From Nitrospira sp. (lineage in GTDB: Bacteria > Nitrospirota > Nitrospiria > Nitrospirales > Nitrospiraceae): a stretch of DNA of 5,413 bases. Below, piece after piece: positions 1 through 5,413 of the stretch. Position 1 is the first letter of the stretch. Each line of letters starts with the position of its first letter. The stretch lies in the NCBI GenBank assembly GCA_015904075.1, contig JABMDH010000058.1, positions 12,112 to 17,524 on the forward strand. Direction: 5' to 3'. The notes under the pieces were generated by a model. The model saw only the letters and a list, made by a program, of their open reading frames with translations, ran no database searches and was not told the origin of the DNA. Both the position numbers and the translations under genes were made by a program.

Positions 1-1
1 T

Positions 2-1066
2 GAGGATGCGATCACAACGCTGCATGCGCTGCGTGACGCAGTCCACCTGTCACCGCGGCGCGCGGAAACCAGGCTGAAGCTGGCGCAGGGACTCTATCGC
101 ATCGGCGACTTCGATGCCGCACTCGACGAATGCCGCGCAGCGCTCATGCTGGAACCGGACAATGCCGACGCCCATCTGCAACTTGGGATCGTGCTGACGG
201 CCAAACAGGATTGGCGCACGGCAGCCTCCGCACTACAAGACGCCATCCAGATCAGCCCGGACCTGACTCATGCCCATTACTTGCTCGGCAGCGTGCACTA
301 TGCCTTGGGCCACGTGAAGGCAGCGGTCCAATCCTATCGCCGGACGCTCGAACTGCAGCCGGACTTTCCTGATGCGCGCTACCGGCTTGCGCTGCTCCTT
401 AAGTTGTCAAACCGCGAGCAAGAGGCGACGCAGCTCATGGAAGAGGCTGCGCGTGGCGGCGTCCCACCAGCACAGTTTTTTCTTGGCAATGCCTACAAGA
501 ACGGGCAGAGCCTCGAAAAGAATCTGAGTCTGGCGGTCTTCTGGTGGGCACAAGCCTCGGCGCTCAACCACCAACCGGCGACCGACGCCCTTGCCAAACT
601 TCGCCGACAAGCCTTGTCCCTCACTGTGCCGGAGCGCAAGCGGAAGGAAGCCCTCGATGCATTTCAGACCTATCGCCAGACCATTTGGAAGGATGTTCCA
701 GTCGACCGCCATTCAGACGACGAGACCCTGGGGACCAGACTGCTTAAAGAGAATCGTACAGACGAGGCCGTCGCCACACTCATCGCAGAAACCTATGCCC
801 TGAGTGATGTGGCGCAGGACGCGCTCTCGAAATTGTACGAAACAGGCAGGGAACCGCATCTAACGCCATACAATCGATCCATCTTCACCTGCTTGGAGAC
901 CATGGCAAGTGACGGGTTTCTCCCCGCCAAATATACGGTCGCCCGCATCTACGTCAAAGGGCTCGGCGTGATGCCTGACATGCCCAAAGCCAAAGTCCTG
1001 CTCAAGCATCTTCCGAAGCAGGAAGCAGCCGCGCTGCTCCGTGAGTGGGGTCTTCACGAGCCATGA
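2..1066 (+). CDS. TPR/Sel1-repeat protein, 5' truncated by window edge
   Basis: The frame is open from base 2, so the gene begins outside the window; 354 residues are visible. The first ATG at 146 falls inside a TPR helix (CRAALMLEPD) and is not the real start. Residues 1-20 look like the end of one TPR. Full TPR units follow at about 20-53, 54-87, 88-121 and 122-153, each with the usual small/aromatic spacing and an LxPD-type turn (MLEPD, QISPD, ELQPD). Residues about 154-190 (AQFFLGNAYKNG...AVFWWAQA) and about 305-340 (AKYTVARIYVKGLGV) resemble Sel1-like repeats. The stretch between them has no recognised domain. TPR and Sel1 arrays are protein-protein scaffolds, so a partner role for the downstream sensor/regulator is inferred from the operon. 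The stop TGA overlaps the next ATG (ATGA), indicating translational coupling. No catalytic domain is visible, but the missing N-terminus could hold one. Confidence 0.9.
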   Translation, partial: EDAITTLHALRDAVHLSPRRAETRLKLAQGLYRIGDFDAALDECRAALMLEPDNADAHLQLGIVLTAKQDWRTAASALQDAIQISPDLTHAHYLLGSVHYALGHVKAAVQSYRRTLELQPDFPDARYRLALLLKLSNREQEATQLMEEAARGGVPPAQFFLGNAYKNGQSLEKNLSLAVFWWAQASALNHQPATDALAKLRRQALSLTVPERKRKEALDAFQTYRQTIWKDVPVDRHSDDETLGTRLLKENRTDEAVATLIAETYALSDVAQDALSKLYETGREPHLTPYNRSIFTCLETMASDGFLPAKYTVARIYVKGLGVMPDMPKAKVLLKHLPKQEAAALLREWGLHEP

Positions 1067-2283
1067 GACTTGAGCGTGAAACAATCTGGCGGCTGTTCCT
1101 CACCTCAACCATGCTGCAAGCGCTCATGATGGGATTGCTGGCTTCGTTGCCGACCATCGCCATATGGACCGCCGCTCCCGCAACACTGACAGCGCTCGAT
1201 TGGGCGCTCTATGACACATGGCTCCACCATCGCACCCCTATTGCAGTCAGCCCGTCGCTGACCATTGTGGCGCACGATCCAGCCGCCGACGAGCGATTGG
1301 GACCAACGGTCAATCGATCTTCTTTGGCGCAATTGATCACGGCGGTTCACGAGGCCGGCGCTGGAGCGATCGGCCTCGACCACCGTCTCAATCACGCAAG
1401 CCCGGCATCACTCGGTGGAGCCGCTGGCGATGCCTTGCTGGCAGAAGCCATCCGTACGGCTGGACCGATTGTATTCGTCTACGACTCCGATCGTGCCATT
1501 GAATCCGACACAGCTATCCTGGCGCATCTCAACGGTTTGGCAGATCCGGATCATGTCACGCGAACAATCCCCCTGTCGGCCATGATCGAGGCCCAGGCCG
1601 TGCCTGCATTCGGCTCCACCCTGTATGACCTGTATCGGCAGCAACAAATGCCGGGAACGCGGCCGGTTACTACGGAGGAATCGGTTACGCTGATCAATCC
1701 TGTCGGAAATGGATCACTGTCGGCGCTACCGACTATTCCACTCTCCGCAGTGTGGGGAGCGATTCAACGTCATGACGAACCGTTACTCGACGAGTGGTTC
1801 AAGGACAAGGTGGTCGTGATTCTTCCCAATCCTATGACCCAAGGCCACTGGCTCCTGCCGACCGGACACACTGTGACCGGCATGGCATCGCACCTCCATC
1901 TGCTCAATAGCCTACTCACCGACAATCGAATCTGTCAGGTCCGTTCACTCTGGCACTTCACCTTCACTGTTCTGTTCGCATCACTCATCGCCTGGTGCTT
2001 ACTCCGGTTTCATGGGTCGATCGGCCTCCTCCTCGCAGCCTGCGCGGTGGCCTTCTCCGGTACTATCGTATTCGCCATGCTGCCGATGCTTCACCTTGCC
2101 CTACCAGTGGCACTGCCGCTGATCGCCTCGGTGATCGTGCTGGTCGGCACAACCGCCTGGGTCCATCTCACCACGAACCAGCGCATGATCCTTCTCGAAC
2201 GGAACATGCTCCATGTGCAGCAAGATGCCGCCTTTGGAAGCTGCCAAGATGGCCGCCGCACAATCTGCAAGCCGCCAGGATGA
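1063..2283 (+). CDS. CHASE2-domain membrane sensor protein lacking an output domain in this frame
   Basis: Numbering is from ATG 1063, 406 residues. An in-frame GTG at 1045 would add six residues, but the ATGA overlap with the upstream stop favours 1063, and a G-rich GTGGGG lies 12 bases upstream. Layout: one N-terminal membrane segment (about 19-38), an extracytoplasmic CHASE2 sensor domain (about 43-290), then three closely spaced membrane segments (about 297-315, 318-339, 345-366). CHASE2 features are the LDWALYDTWL opening, SLTIVAHDP, the AGAGAIGLDHRLN strand-turn, AGPIVFVYDSD and a late KDKVVVILPN strand. In known families CHASE2 plus three helices precedes a cyclase, kinase or other output domain. 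Here only about 40 cytoplasmic residues follow, and the last 17 (from F391) look like out-of-frame translation. The activator frame begins inside this tail, so the true product may be a fusion through a one-base shift at 2233-2235. The ligand is unknown. Confidence 0.87.
   Translation: MRLERETIWRLFLTSTMLQALMMGLLASLPTIAIWTAAPATLTALDWALYDTWLHHRTPIAVSPSLTIVAHDPAADERLGPTVNRSSLAQLITAVHEAGAGAIGLDHRLNHASPASLGGAAGDALLAEAIRTAGPIVFVYDSDRAIESDTAILAHLNGLADPDHVTRTIPLSAMIEAQAVPAFGSTLYDLYRQQQMPGTRPVTTEESVTLINPVGNGSLSALPTIPLSAVWGAIQRHDEPLLDEWFKDKVVVILPNPMTQGHWLLPTGHTVTGMASHLHLLNSLLTDNRICQVRSLWHFTFTVLFASLIAWCLLRFHGSIGLLLAACAVAFSGTIVFAMLPMLHLALPVALPLIASVIVLVGTTAWVHLTTNQRMILLERNMLHVQQDAAFGSCQDGRRTICKPPG
2213..2283 (+). 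other. Frame overlap of sensor and activator; candidate frameshift at TTT 2233-2235
   Basis: The sensor frame runs to TGA 2281-2283, while the activator frame, shifted by +1, is open from just after a TGA at 2186-2188. Skipping one T of 2233-2235 gives HVQQDAALEAAKMAAAQ across the junction, a smooth helix joining the post-membrane helix (RMILLERNML) to the activator's coiled coil. The resulting frame 1063-3658 would encode 864 residues. The run is only three T, too short for typical transcript slippage, and there is no stop codon of the RF2-shift type at the site. An indel (natural or sequencing) or two coupled genes are therefore the main options. Confidence 0.6.
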
Positions 2284-3658
2284 TCGGACTGGAACTATCG
2301 AATCGCTTCGCTCACAACTCACCGAGGCGCAGTCCCAGGAACAGCTCGCCCGGCAGCAACTGGAACAGCTGGAACGTCAGCTGCACGATCTCCGCGCCGC
2401 CCGCACGGACTCCTCTTCCATCGGCGATGCCGGGCTCGATCAATTGCGCAGCGAGTGCCGACAGTTTGGGATCATTACCCAAGACCCGGCGCTCTTGCGC
2501 ATATTCAGAGACGTCAAACAAGGCGCCAAGTCGCCGCTGACAGTGTTACTCCTGGGGGAGCCTGGAACCGGAAAGGAACTGTTTGCCCGGGCGGTGCATC
2601 GGCTCAGCCCCAGAACCGGCAAGACCTTCATCGCCGTGAACATGGCGGCTATCTCGCCGGAGCTGTTCGAGAGTGAATTGTTCGGACATATCAAAGGCAG
2701 CTTCACCGGCGCATCGGCGGACCGGCGGGGCTATTTCGAGCTGGCTCACCATGGGACGATCTTTCTGGATGAGATCGGCGATCTCCGCCTCGATCACCAG
2801 AGTAAGCTACTCCGTGTACTGCAAGAGAAGTCGTTCTATCGCGTTGGAGCGACCGTTCCCACCACGGTGGATGTACGCATCGTCGCGGCGACCAACCGGA
2901 ACCTGCAGCGCGGGGTGTCCGAGGGCTGGTTCCGTGAAGATTTGTATTTCCGGTTAAACGGCCTGGTCTTCCGGTTGCCGCCGCTGCGCGAACGTACTGG
3001 CGACATTCCGGCCATCGCAGACCAATGCTTGACCGACATCGCGCAGCAGATGGGCCGACCGGTTCCCAAACTTTCCAACGATGCGCTCCGCGCCTTGACG
3101 GACCACGAGTGGCGCGGCAATGTCCGGGAACTGCGCCATGCGCTTGAACGAGCCGTTGCATTGAGCGATGGTCCGGTGCTGACGAAGGCATCATTCGATT
3201 TGGAGAGACCTGCAACGGAGGGCGTGAAGACCCCGCCAAAATCTTCCATGTTGCCGGACTCAGCCGGGGACGCCGCCGTGCTAACTTGCCTCCGGCAACA
3301 GGGTTTCGATATGCAGGATGCGGCAATGATGTTGGGCTGGGACCGCAGCACCGTGACGCAACGGCTCAAGGGCCTCTGCTTTCAAGCCCTGGTCGACTCG
3401 AACGGCGACCAGGCCAAAGCCGCCCTCATAATCGCCGGCGACCCAAGCCATCTCCGCATAGTCGAGCTCAAACTGATGGATTACTACGGTCATCTACTGT
3501 CTGTGATCGAACCGTTCACCACCGCCGACGCAGCCCTCGCTGAATGTAAACGGCGCTTCAAGAACCTCCCGGAGAGACACTTCGCCTCGGTTGAGCGATT
3601 GGTGCGCGAGCAGTTTCCCGAAGCACCGCCGTCCCGCATAAAAAGAGCCGGGGCCTGA
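2249..3658 (+). CDS. Sigma-54-dependent enhancer-binding activator (AAA+ with Fis-type HTH)
   Basis: Residue numbers count from the earliest ATG, 2213 (481 residues). I prefer ATG 2249 (469 residues; M13) because GGAAG at 2236-2240 sits eight bases upstream; ATG 2225 is also possible. Residues about 28-64 form a Gln/Glu/Leu-rich coiled coil. The AAA+ domain spans about 84-320: Walker A GEPGTGKE (115-122), sigma-54-contact loop GSFTGA (162-167, usual form GAFTGA), Walker B TIFLDE (182-187), ATN sensor I (226-228), REDLYFRL with the arginine-finger arginines (241-248) and GNVREL sensor II (302-307). A Fis-like HTH follows at about 351-393 (DAAMMLGWDRSTVTQRLKGL), then an extension of about 85 residues of unknown role. 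The family uses ATP hydrolysis to open sigma-54 RNA polymerase at promoters bound from upstream sites. No receiver, GAF or PAS domain is present in this frame, so signal input probably comes from the CHASE2 protein encoded in the overlapping frame. Confidence 0.95.
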   Translation: MAAAQSASRQDDRTGTIESLRSQLTEAQSQEQLARQQLEQLERQLHDLRAARTDSSSIGDAGLDQLRSECRQFGIITQDPALLRIFRDVKQGAKSPLTVLLLGEPGTGKELFARAVHRLSPRTGKTFIAVNMAAISPELFESELFGHIKGSFTGASADRRGYFELAHHGTIFLDEIGDLRLDHQSKLLRVLQEKSFYRVGATVPTTVDVRIVAATNRNLQRGVSEGWFREDLYFRLNGLVFRLPPLRERTGDIPAIADQCLTDIAQQMGRPVPKLSNDALRALTDHEWRGNVRELRHALERAVALSDGPVLTKASFDLERPATEGVKTPPKSSMLPDSAGDAAVLTCLRQQGFDMQDAAMMLGWDRSTVTQRLKGLCFQALVDSNGDQAKAALIIAGDPSHLRIVELKLMDYYGHLLSVIEPFTTADAALAECKRRFKNLPERHFASVERLVREQFPEAPPSRIKRAGA

Positions 3659-3682
3659 TTCCTTCAACACTACCCCTGGCTC
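3645..3682. terminator. Hairpin at operon end, possible terminator
   Basis: Arms GAGCC-GGGG (3645-3653) and CCCC-T-GGCTC (3673-3682) pair as nine base pairs with one bulged T around a 19-base loop. The 5' arm lies inside the last codons of the activator gene. No T run follows on the + strand, so it is not a classical intrinsic terminator for the operon. On the - strand the stem is followed by CTTTTTAT, a better terminator shape, but no - strand gene is seen close enough upstream to need it, apart from possible read-through from the right-hand genes. Confidence 0.4.
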
Positions 3683-3709
3683 ACCGCCATATGGAACGAG
3701 GAGTGATCC

Positions 3710-3736
3710 CGCCTTTTCTCCTTGAGGGAAAAGGTG
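3710..3736. repeat. Intergenic hairpin, REP-like inverted repeat
   Basis: CGCCTTTTC (3710-3718) and GAAAAGGTG (3728-3736) form a nine-pair stem, including one G-T pair, around the loop TCCTTGAGG; the loop can pair a little further. The pattern (pyrimidine arm, CTTGAGG-type loop, purine arm) resembles dispersed intergenic palindromes seen in many environmental genomes. Only one copy is visible here, so calling it a repeat family is an inference. It could also stop read-through from the operon, although no T run follows. Confidence 0.35.
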
Positions 3737-3748
3737 TACGCATGGGTG

Positions 3749-3757
3749 TGCTAGACT
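3749..3757 (+). promoter_or_regulatory. Possible extended -10 element for the OB-fold gene
   Basis: TG-C-TAGACT fits the extended -10 form TGnTANNNT. It ends six bases before ATG 3764, so transcription would start at or next to the start codon and give a leaderless message. No convincing -35 hexamer lies 16-18 bases upstream (AAAAGG region). Confidence 0.3.
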
Positions 3758-3763
3758 GACGAC

Positions 3764-4210
3764 ATGGCACCGACTCACACAGTTACAGGATCAATCACAT
3801 GGTGGATAGCTTATAGCCTTATTGCTGTGTCCCTACTCTTTAGTCCTGCCGATGCCATTGAACCAGAACGGGTCTCAATCCAAAAATTGCTGTCCCCGCA
3901 AGCCACGTCCTATCAACAGCACCTGGTAACACTAGAGGGTATAACGAGTGCACTTCAGATACTTCCCCCGGCCCTTAGTACAGGGAAAACCTGTCGTCTT
4001 CTCTACGGAAGAGCCGCCTTTATACTGGAAGATGAGACGGGCTCGTTGACCGTAGAGGTGTTGGGAAACTGTGATCAGGGTTCGGCTGGAGCGTTGCCAG
4101 AAGATGGGGATCGAGTGCGAGTGACCGGGGTCGTGCATGTACGGGAGACTGAACCTCCACGTAACGTGAGAGTCCTATCCACACAGATTCACATTCTTGA
4201 ATCACACTGA
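3764..4210 (+). CDS. Small exported protein with OB-fold-like beta domain
   Basis: The product has 148 residues. ATG 3764 is the first usable start because an in-frame TAG sits at 3752-3754, only nine bases before it. The N-terminus is a signal peptide: hydrophobic segment about 11-27 (ITWWIAYSLIAVSLLF), then SPADA with likely cleavage after A31. The n-region oddly has no Lys or Arg, only His5. The mature part of about 117 residues alternates predicted beta strands (HLVTLEGI 53-60, RAAFILEDETGSLTVEV 83-99, DRVRVTGVVHVRE 116-128, RVLSTQIHIL 136-145). The ILEDETGSLTVEV hairpin and the GDRVRVTGVV turn are typical of OB-fold modules in exported bacterial proteins. C77 and C103 could form a disulfide in the periplasm. 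No catalytic motif or specific family is recognised, so the function is unknown. The gene lies 105 bases after the signalling operon on the same strand, with hairpins between, and is more A/T-rich, suggesting a separate unit. Confidence 0.8.
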   Translation: MAPTHTVTGSITWWIAYSLIAVSLLFSPADAIEPERVSIQKLLSPQATSYQQHLVTLEGITSALQILPPALSTGKTCRLLYGRAAFILEDETGSLTVEVLGNCDQGSAGALPEDGDRVRVTGVVHVRETEPPRNVRVLSTQIHILESH

Positions 4211-4214
4211 TTCA
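4198..4214. other. Short hairpin over the stop codon of the OB-fold gene
   Basis: TGAATCA (4198-4204), loop CAC and TGATTCA (4208-4214) form a seven-pair stem that includes the TGA stop. It is A/T-rich and has no T run on either side. It lies at the left edge of the 66-base gap between the convergent genes, where no other terminator is evident. Confidence 0.25.
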
Positions 4215-4276
4215 GTTACACCCGCATGACGGCCTGATTTGAAGAGCGAGGCCCCACGCCCTCTACTTCCCCGGCG

Positions 4277-4480
4277 TTACTGCTTGGGCTTCCACAAGGC
4301 GGCGTCGAGGATGGACCAAAGGTGAATGATCCAACCCAGGAGAAAGAACCAGAGGATTCCGGCTAGAACAAATTGGATAATAGCCATAAACAGGCGCCCT
4401 TGAAGCAACTGCCCCAAGCCGGGAATGAAGAAGCTACAGAGCGCCGCTATGACGTTGCCCGCAGATCCCTGTCCTGCCAT
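4277..4480 (-). CDS. Small TM2-like membrane protein
   Basis: The product has 67 residues. A strong Shine-Dalgarno-like purine run (GAGGGAGAGG) ends four bases before the ATG, which fixes the start. Two membrane segments are visible: about 9-26 containing FIPGLGQLLQGR, the characteristic first-helix/turn of TM2-domain proteins, and about 31-56 (IIQFVLAGILWFFLLGW). WSILDAALWKP follows at the C-terminus, with the acidic residue and Trp common in this family. TM2-type small proteins are widespread in bacteria without a defined enzymatic role; function here is unknown. The gene lies 89 bases downstream of the oxygenase gene on the same strand and may be co-transcribed with it. The intervening 24-base inverted repeat could be a processing or regulatory site. 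It converges on the OB-fold gene. Confidence 0.82.
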   Translation of the reverse strand: MAGQGSAGNVIAALCSFFIPGLGQLLQGRLFMAIIQFVLAGILWFFLLGWIIHLWSILDAALWKPKQ

Positions 4481-4519
4481 GTAGCCTCTCCCTCTATATG
4501 GCGACCGATCCCCAAATCA

Positions 4520-4543
4520 TTGCTCACTGCATGCACAGAGCAA
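4520..4543. promoter_or_regulatory. 24-base inverted repeat between oxygenase and TM2 genes
   Basis: TTGCTC (4520-4525) and GAGCAA (4538-4543) are perfect arms. The centre holds a second palindrome, TGCATGCA (4528-4535), separated from the arms by two mismatched positions on each side. As DNA it looks like a dimeric-protein operator 40 bases upstream of the TM2 start. As RNA it is a hairpin 27 bases past the oxygenase stop, followed only by the weak TGATTT. Operator, attenuator and weak terminator are all possible. Confidence 0.35.
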
Positions 4544-4569
4544 GATATGACTCCCATCTCATTGGCTAC

Positions 4570-5217
4570 TTATACAGCATATGCCCACTCTGCATCGTTG
4601 GGAAGCATGCGGGAACCAAACACGAAATGGAGGACCCGCCTTTTACCTTGCTTGAGTTTAGATGATGCATGGAGGAGCAGTGGTCGCATGGCCAATACCC
4701 CACCTCTTGGTACTATGCAGTTGATTCTATTTGCCGAATCTCCTGCAGCGACATGAGACCCGGGCACCACCTGCAGTGGCGAGTTGCTTTCGTTGTTTTC
4801 TTCAAGGTGTAGACGCACCACCACCATGGATTTCAGAACCGTTTCGGGCGGACGTGCAAATAGCACCCCTTCCTTTTCCGACCAGGCTTTCCAATCCGGC
4901 GAATCGATTCGCGCTTTTATAGGTATCGATAAGTCACGGTGAAGAGCGACGAGCCAGTTTTCCGATTCAGTCTTCTGAAAGTACGTGCATTGAATTGCCA
5001 CGGGGTCCGGCGGGAGGATTTCTTGGATGGCCGGAACGAGCTTGACCCGAGCCGAGAGCTGGCGGCACCAATCAGCATTTAAGACATTTCGAGTGCCCAC
5101 CCCATCTAGCGACACCGAGGCCAAATGCTTTTCCAGATCAACGATATCCGGCTCTGTCACAACTTCGTCAATGATGAGATAGCCGTCCGCTTCGAACGTT
5201 TGTGCCAGGGTCTTCAT
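4570..5217 (-). CDS. Phytanoyl-CoA dioxygenase (PhyH) family Fe(II)/2-oxoglutarate oxygenase
   Basis: The product has 215 residues from ATG 5217; an in-frame TTG at 5229 would add four residues. Neither start has a clear Shine-Dalgarno. FEADGYLIIDEVV near the N-terminus is the usual family opening. The iron site is visible: H93 and D95 in LHRDLS (HxD), distal H183 in LLLHASSK, and R193/R194 in KRRVLHFVF, expected to bind the 2-oxoglutarate carboxylate. SPLQVVPGSH (146-155) is a strong family signature. The length is short compared with the roughly 250-300 residues of many members but the core is complete. These enzymes couple oxidative decarboxylation of 2-oxoglutarate to hydroxylation (or related oxidation) of a substrate; the substrate cannot be told from sequence, and the protein is likely cytoplasmic. 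It may share a transcript with the TM2 gene downstream. Codon use is more A/T-rich than in the signalling operon. Confidence 0.9.
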   Translation of the reverse strand: MKTLAQTFEADGYLIIDEVVTEPDIVDLEKHLASVSLDGVGTRNVLNADWCRQLSARVKLVPAIQEILPPDPVAIQCTYFQKTESENWLVALHRDLSIPIKARIDSPDWKAWSEKEGVLFARPPETVLKSMVVVRLHLEENNESNSPLQVVPGSHVAAGDSANRINCIVPRGGVLAMRPLLLHASSKLKQGKRRVLHFVFGSRMLPNDAEWAYAV

Positions 5218-5292
5218 GCCATATAACAATGTTTAGGCTGTTCCCCATAGAATCCGCATTCGCCAATTTCTACCTGTGTAATGCGCCATCAC

Positions 5293-5316
5293 GGTGTGCG
5301 AACAATACGCCACACC
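5293..5316. promoter_or_regulatory. Dyad symmetry over the oxygenase promoter core
   Basis: GGTGTG-CG (5293-5300) pairs with CGC-CACACC (5308-5316) with one extra base in the right arm, around a seven-base centre AACAATA. The centre coincides with the candidate -10 hexamer, the placement expected for a repressor operator. It could equally be a chance palindrome or an RNA hairpin in a transcript starting upstream. Confidence 0.35.
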
Positions 5317-5330
5317 CAATGCCTTTTCAA
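5297..5330 (-). promoter_or_regulatory. Promoter-like region upstream of the oxygenase, sigma-70 or sigma-54 type
   Basis: Reading the - strand, TTGAAA (5330-5325), a 17-base spacer and TATTGT (5307-5302) make a good sigma-70 pair. Overlapping it, TGGCGTATTGTTCGCA (5312-5297) has GG and GC separated by exactly ten bases, the core of -24/-12 sigma-54 promoters, with TGGC and GCA matching the consensus but three mismatches after TGGC and one before GCA. Both predict a start about 70-80 bases before ATG 5217. Only one may be real. Confidence 0.45.
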
Positions 5331-5413
5331 TAAACGGCAACCGGGGGACCATAACTGTGCAGTCTTATGCGGCTTTACCCACCCCATTTCCCGACAACAT
5401 AACCTTCCCTGAG

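Noticed and set aside
1995..2540. + strand frame of 181 codons overlapping the sensor/activator junction, considered as the true bridge between them
   Set aside because: It is in the third frame, rich in Pro, Ser and Arg, and overlaps the membrane helices and coiled coil, which are convincing in the other two frames.
2703..3326. Long - strand open frame of 207 codons inside the activator gene
   Set aside because: It is antisense to a clearly conserved AAA+ coding region, is low-complexity in Arg, Pro and Gly, and has no family features; a G+C-rich shadow.
4231..4253. GGCCT...AGGCC inverted repeat in the gap between convergent genes, considered as a terminator
   Set aside because: Only five pairs around a 13-base loop, and no T run on either strand.
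4373..4756. + strand frame of 127 codons opposite the TM2 and oxygenase genes
   Set aside because: It runs antisense across two better-supported genes and shows no domain or start signal.
5233..5352. Small - strand frame of 39 codons (starting MVPRLPFIEK) just upstream of the oxygenase gene
   Set aside because: It has no Shine-Dalgarno, no recognisable similarity, and overlaps the promoter-like region and dyad; most likely a chance frame.
1..5413. CRISPR array, tRNA, rRNA or transposase
   Set aside because: No regularly spaced direct repeats, tRNA-like cloverleaf, rRNA signature or transposase motif was seen on either strand.

Overview
The window reads as a G+C-rich Gram-negative-type bacterial chromosome segment. 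The sigma-54 activator, the CHASE2 sensor and the exported OB-fold-like protein suggest an environmental lineage such as Nitrospirota or a deltaproteobacterium. That placement is a guess from protein style; no marker gene is present.

Left part (1-3658, + strand): a tightly packed signalling operon. It begins with the 3' end of a TPR/Sel1-repeat protein whose stop overlaps the next start as ATGA. Next is a membrane protein with an extracytoplasmic CHASE2 sensor domain and four membrane segments. It ends in, and overlaps, a sigma-54-dependent activator (coiled coil, AAA+ domain, Fis-type HTH, plus an unrecognised C-terminal extension). The sensor frame has no output domain, and the activator frame starts inside its tail. 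Dropping a single T from the TTT at 2233-2235 would join both frames into one 864-residue CHASE2-coiled coil-AAA+-HTH protein with a seamless helix. Either this is a real two-gene split or one base of shift (mutation, sequencing error or recoding) hides a one-protein membrane-bound enhancer-binding protein. This is the main point of interest.

Middle (3659-4276): a short intergenic stretch with two hairpins, then a small exported protein with an OB-fold-like beta pattern. It has no evident Shine-Dalgarno and may be leaderless. Its DNA is visibly richer in A/T than the operon (25 of 60 bases G/C at 3781-3840, against 39 of 60 at 2581-2640).

Right part (4277-5413, - strand): a 67-residue TM2-like membrane protein and, upstream of it, a phytanoyl-CoA-dioxygenase-family Fe(II)/2-oxoglutarate oxygenase with its metal-binding residues intact. 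Upstream of the oxygenase is a promoter-like region that reads both as a sigma-70 site (TTGAAA-17-TATTGT) and as a GG-N10-GC sigma-54-type site. It is embedded in a dyad symmetry, which raises the speculative possibility that the activator encoded in the window controls it.
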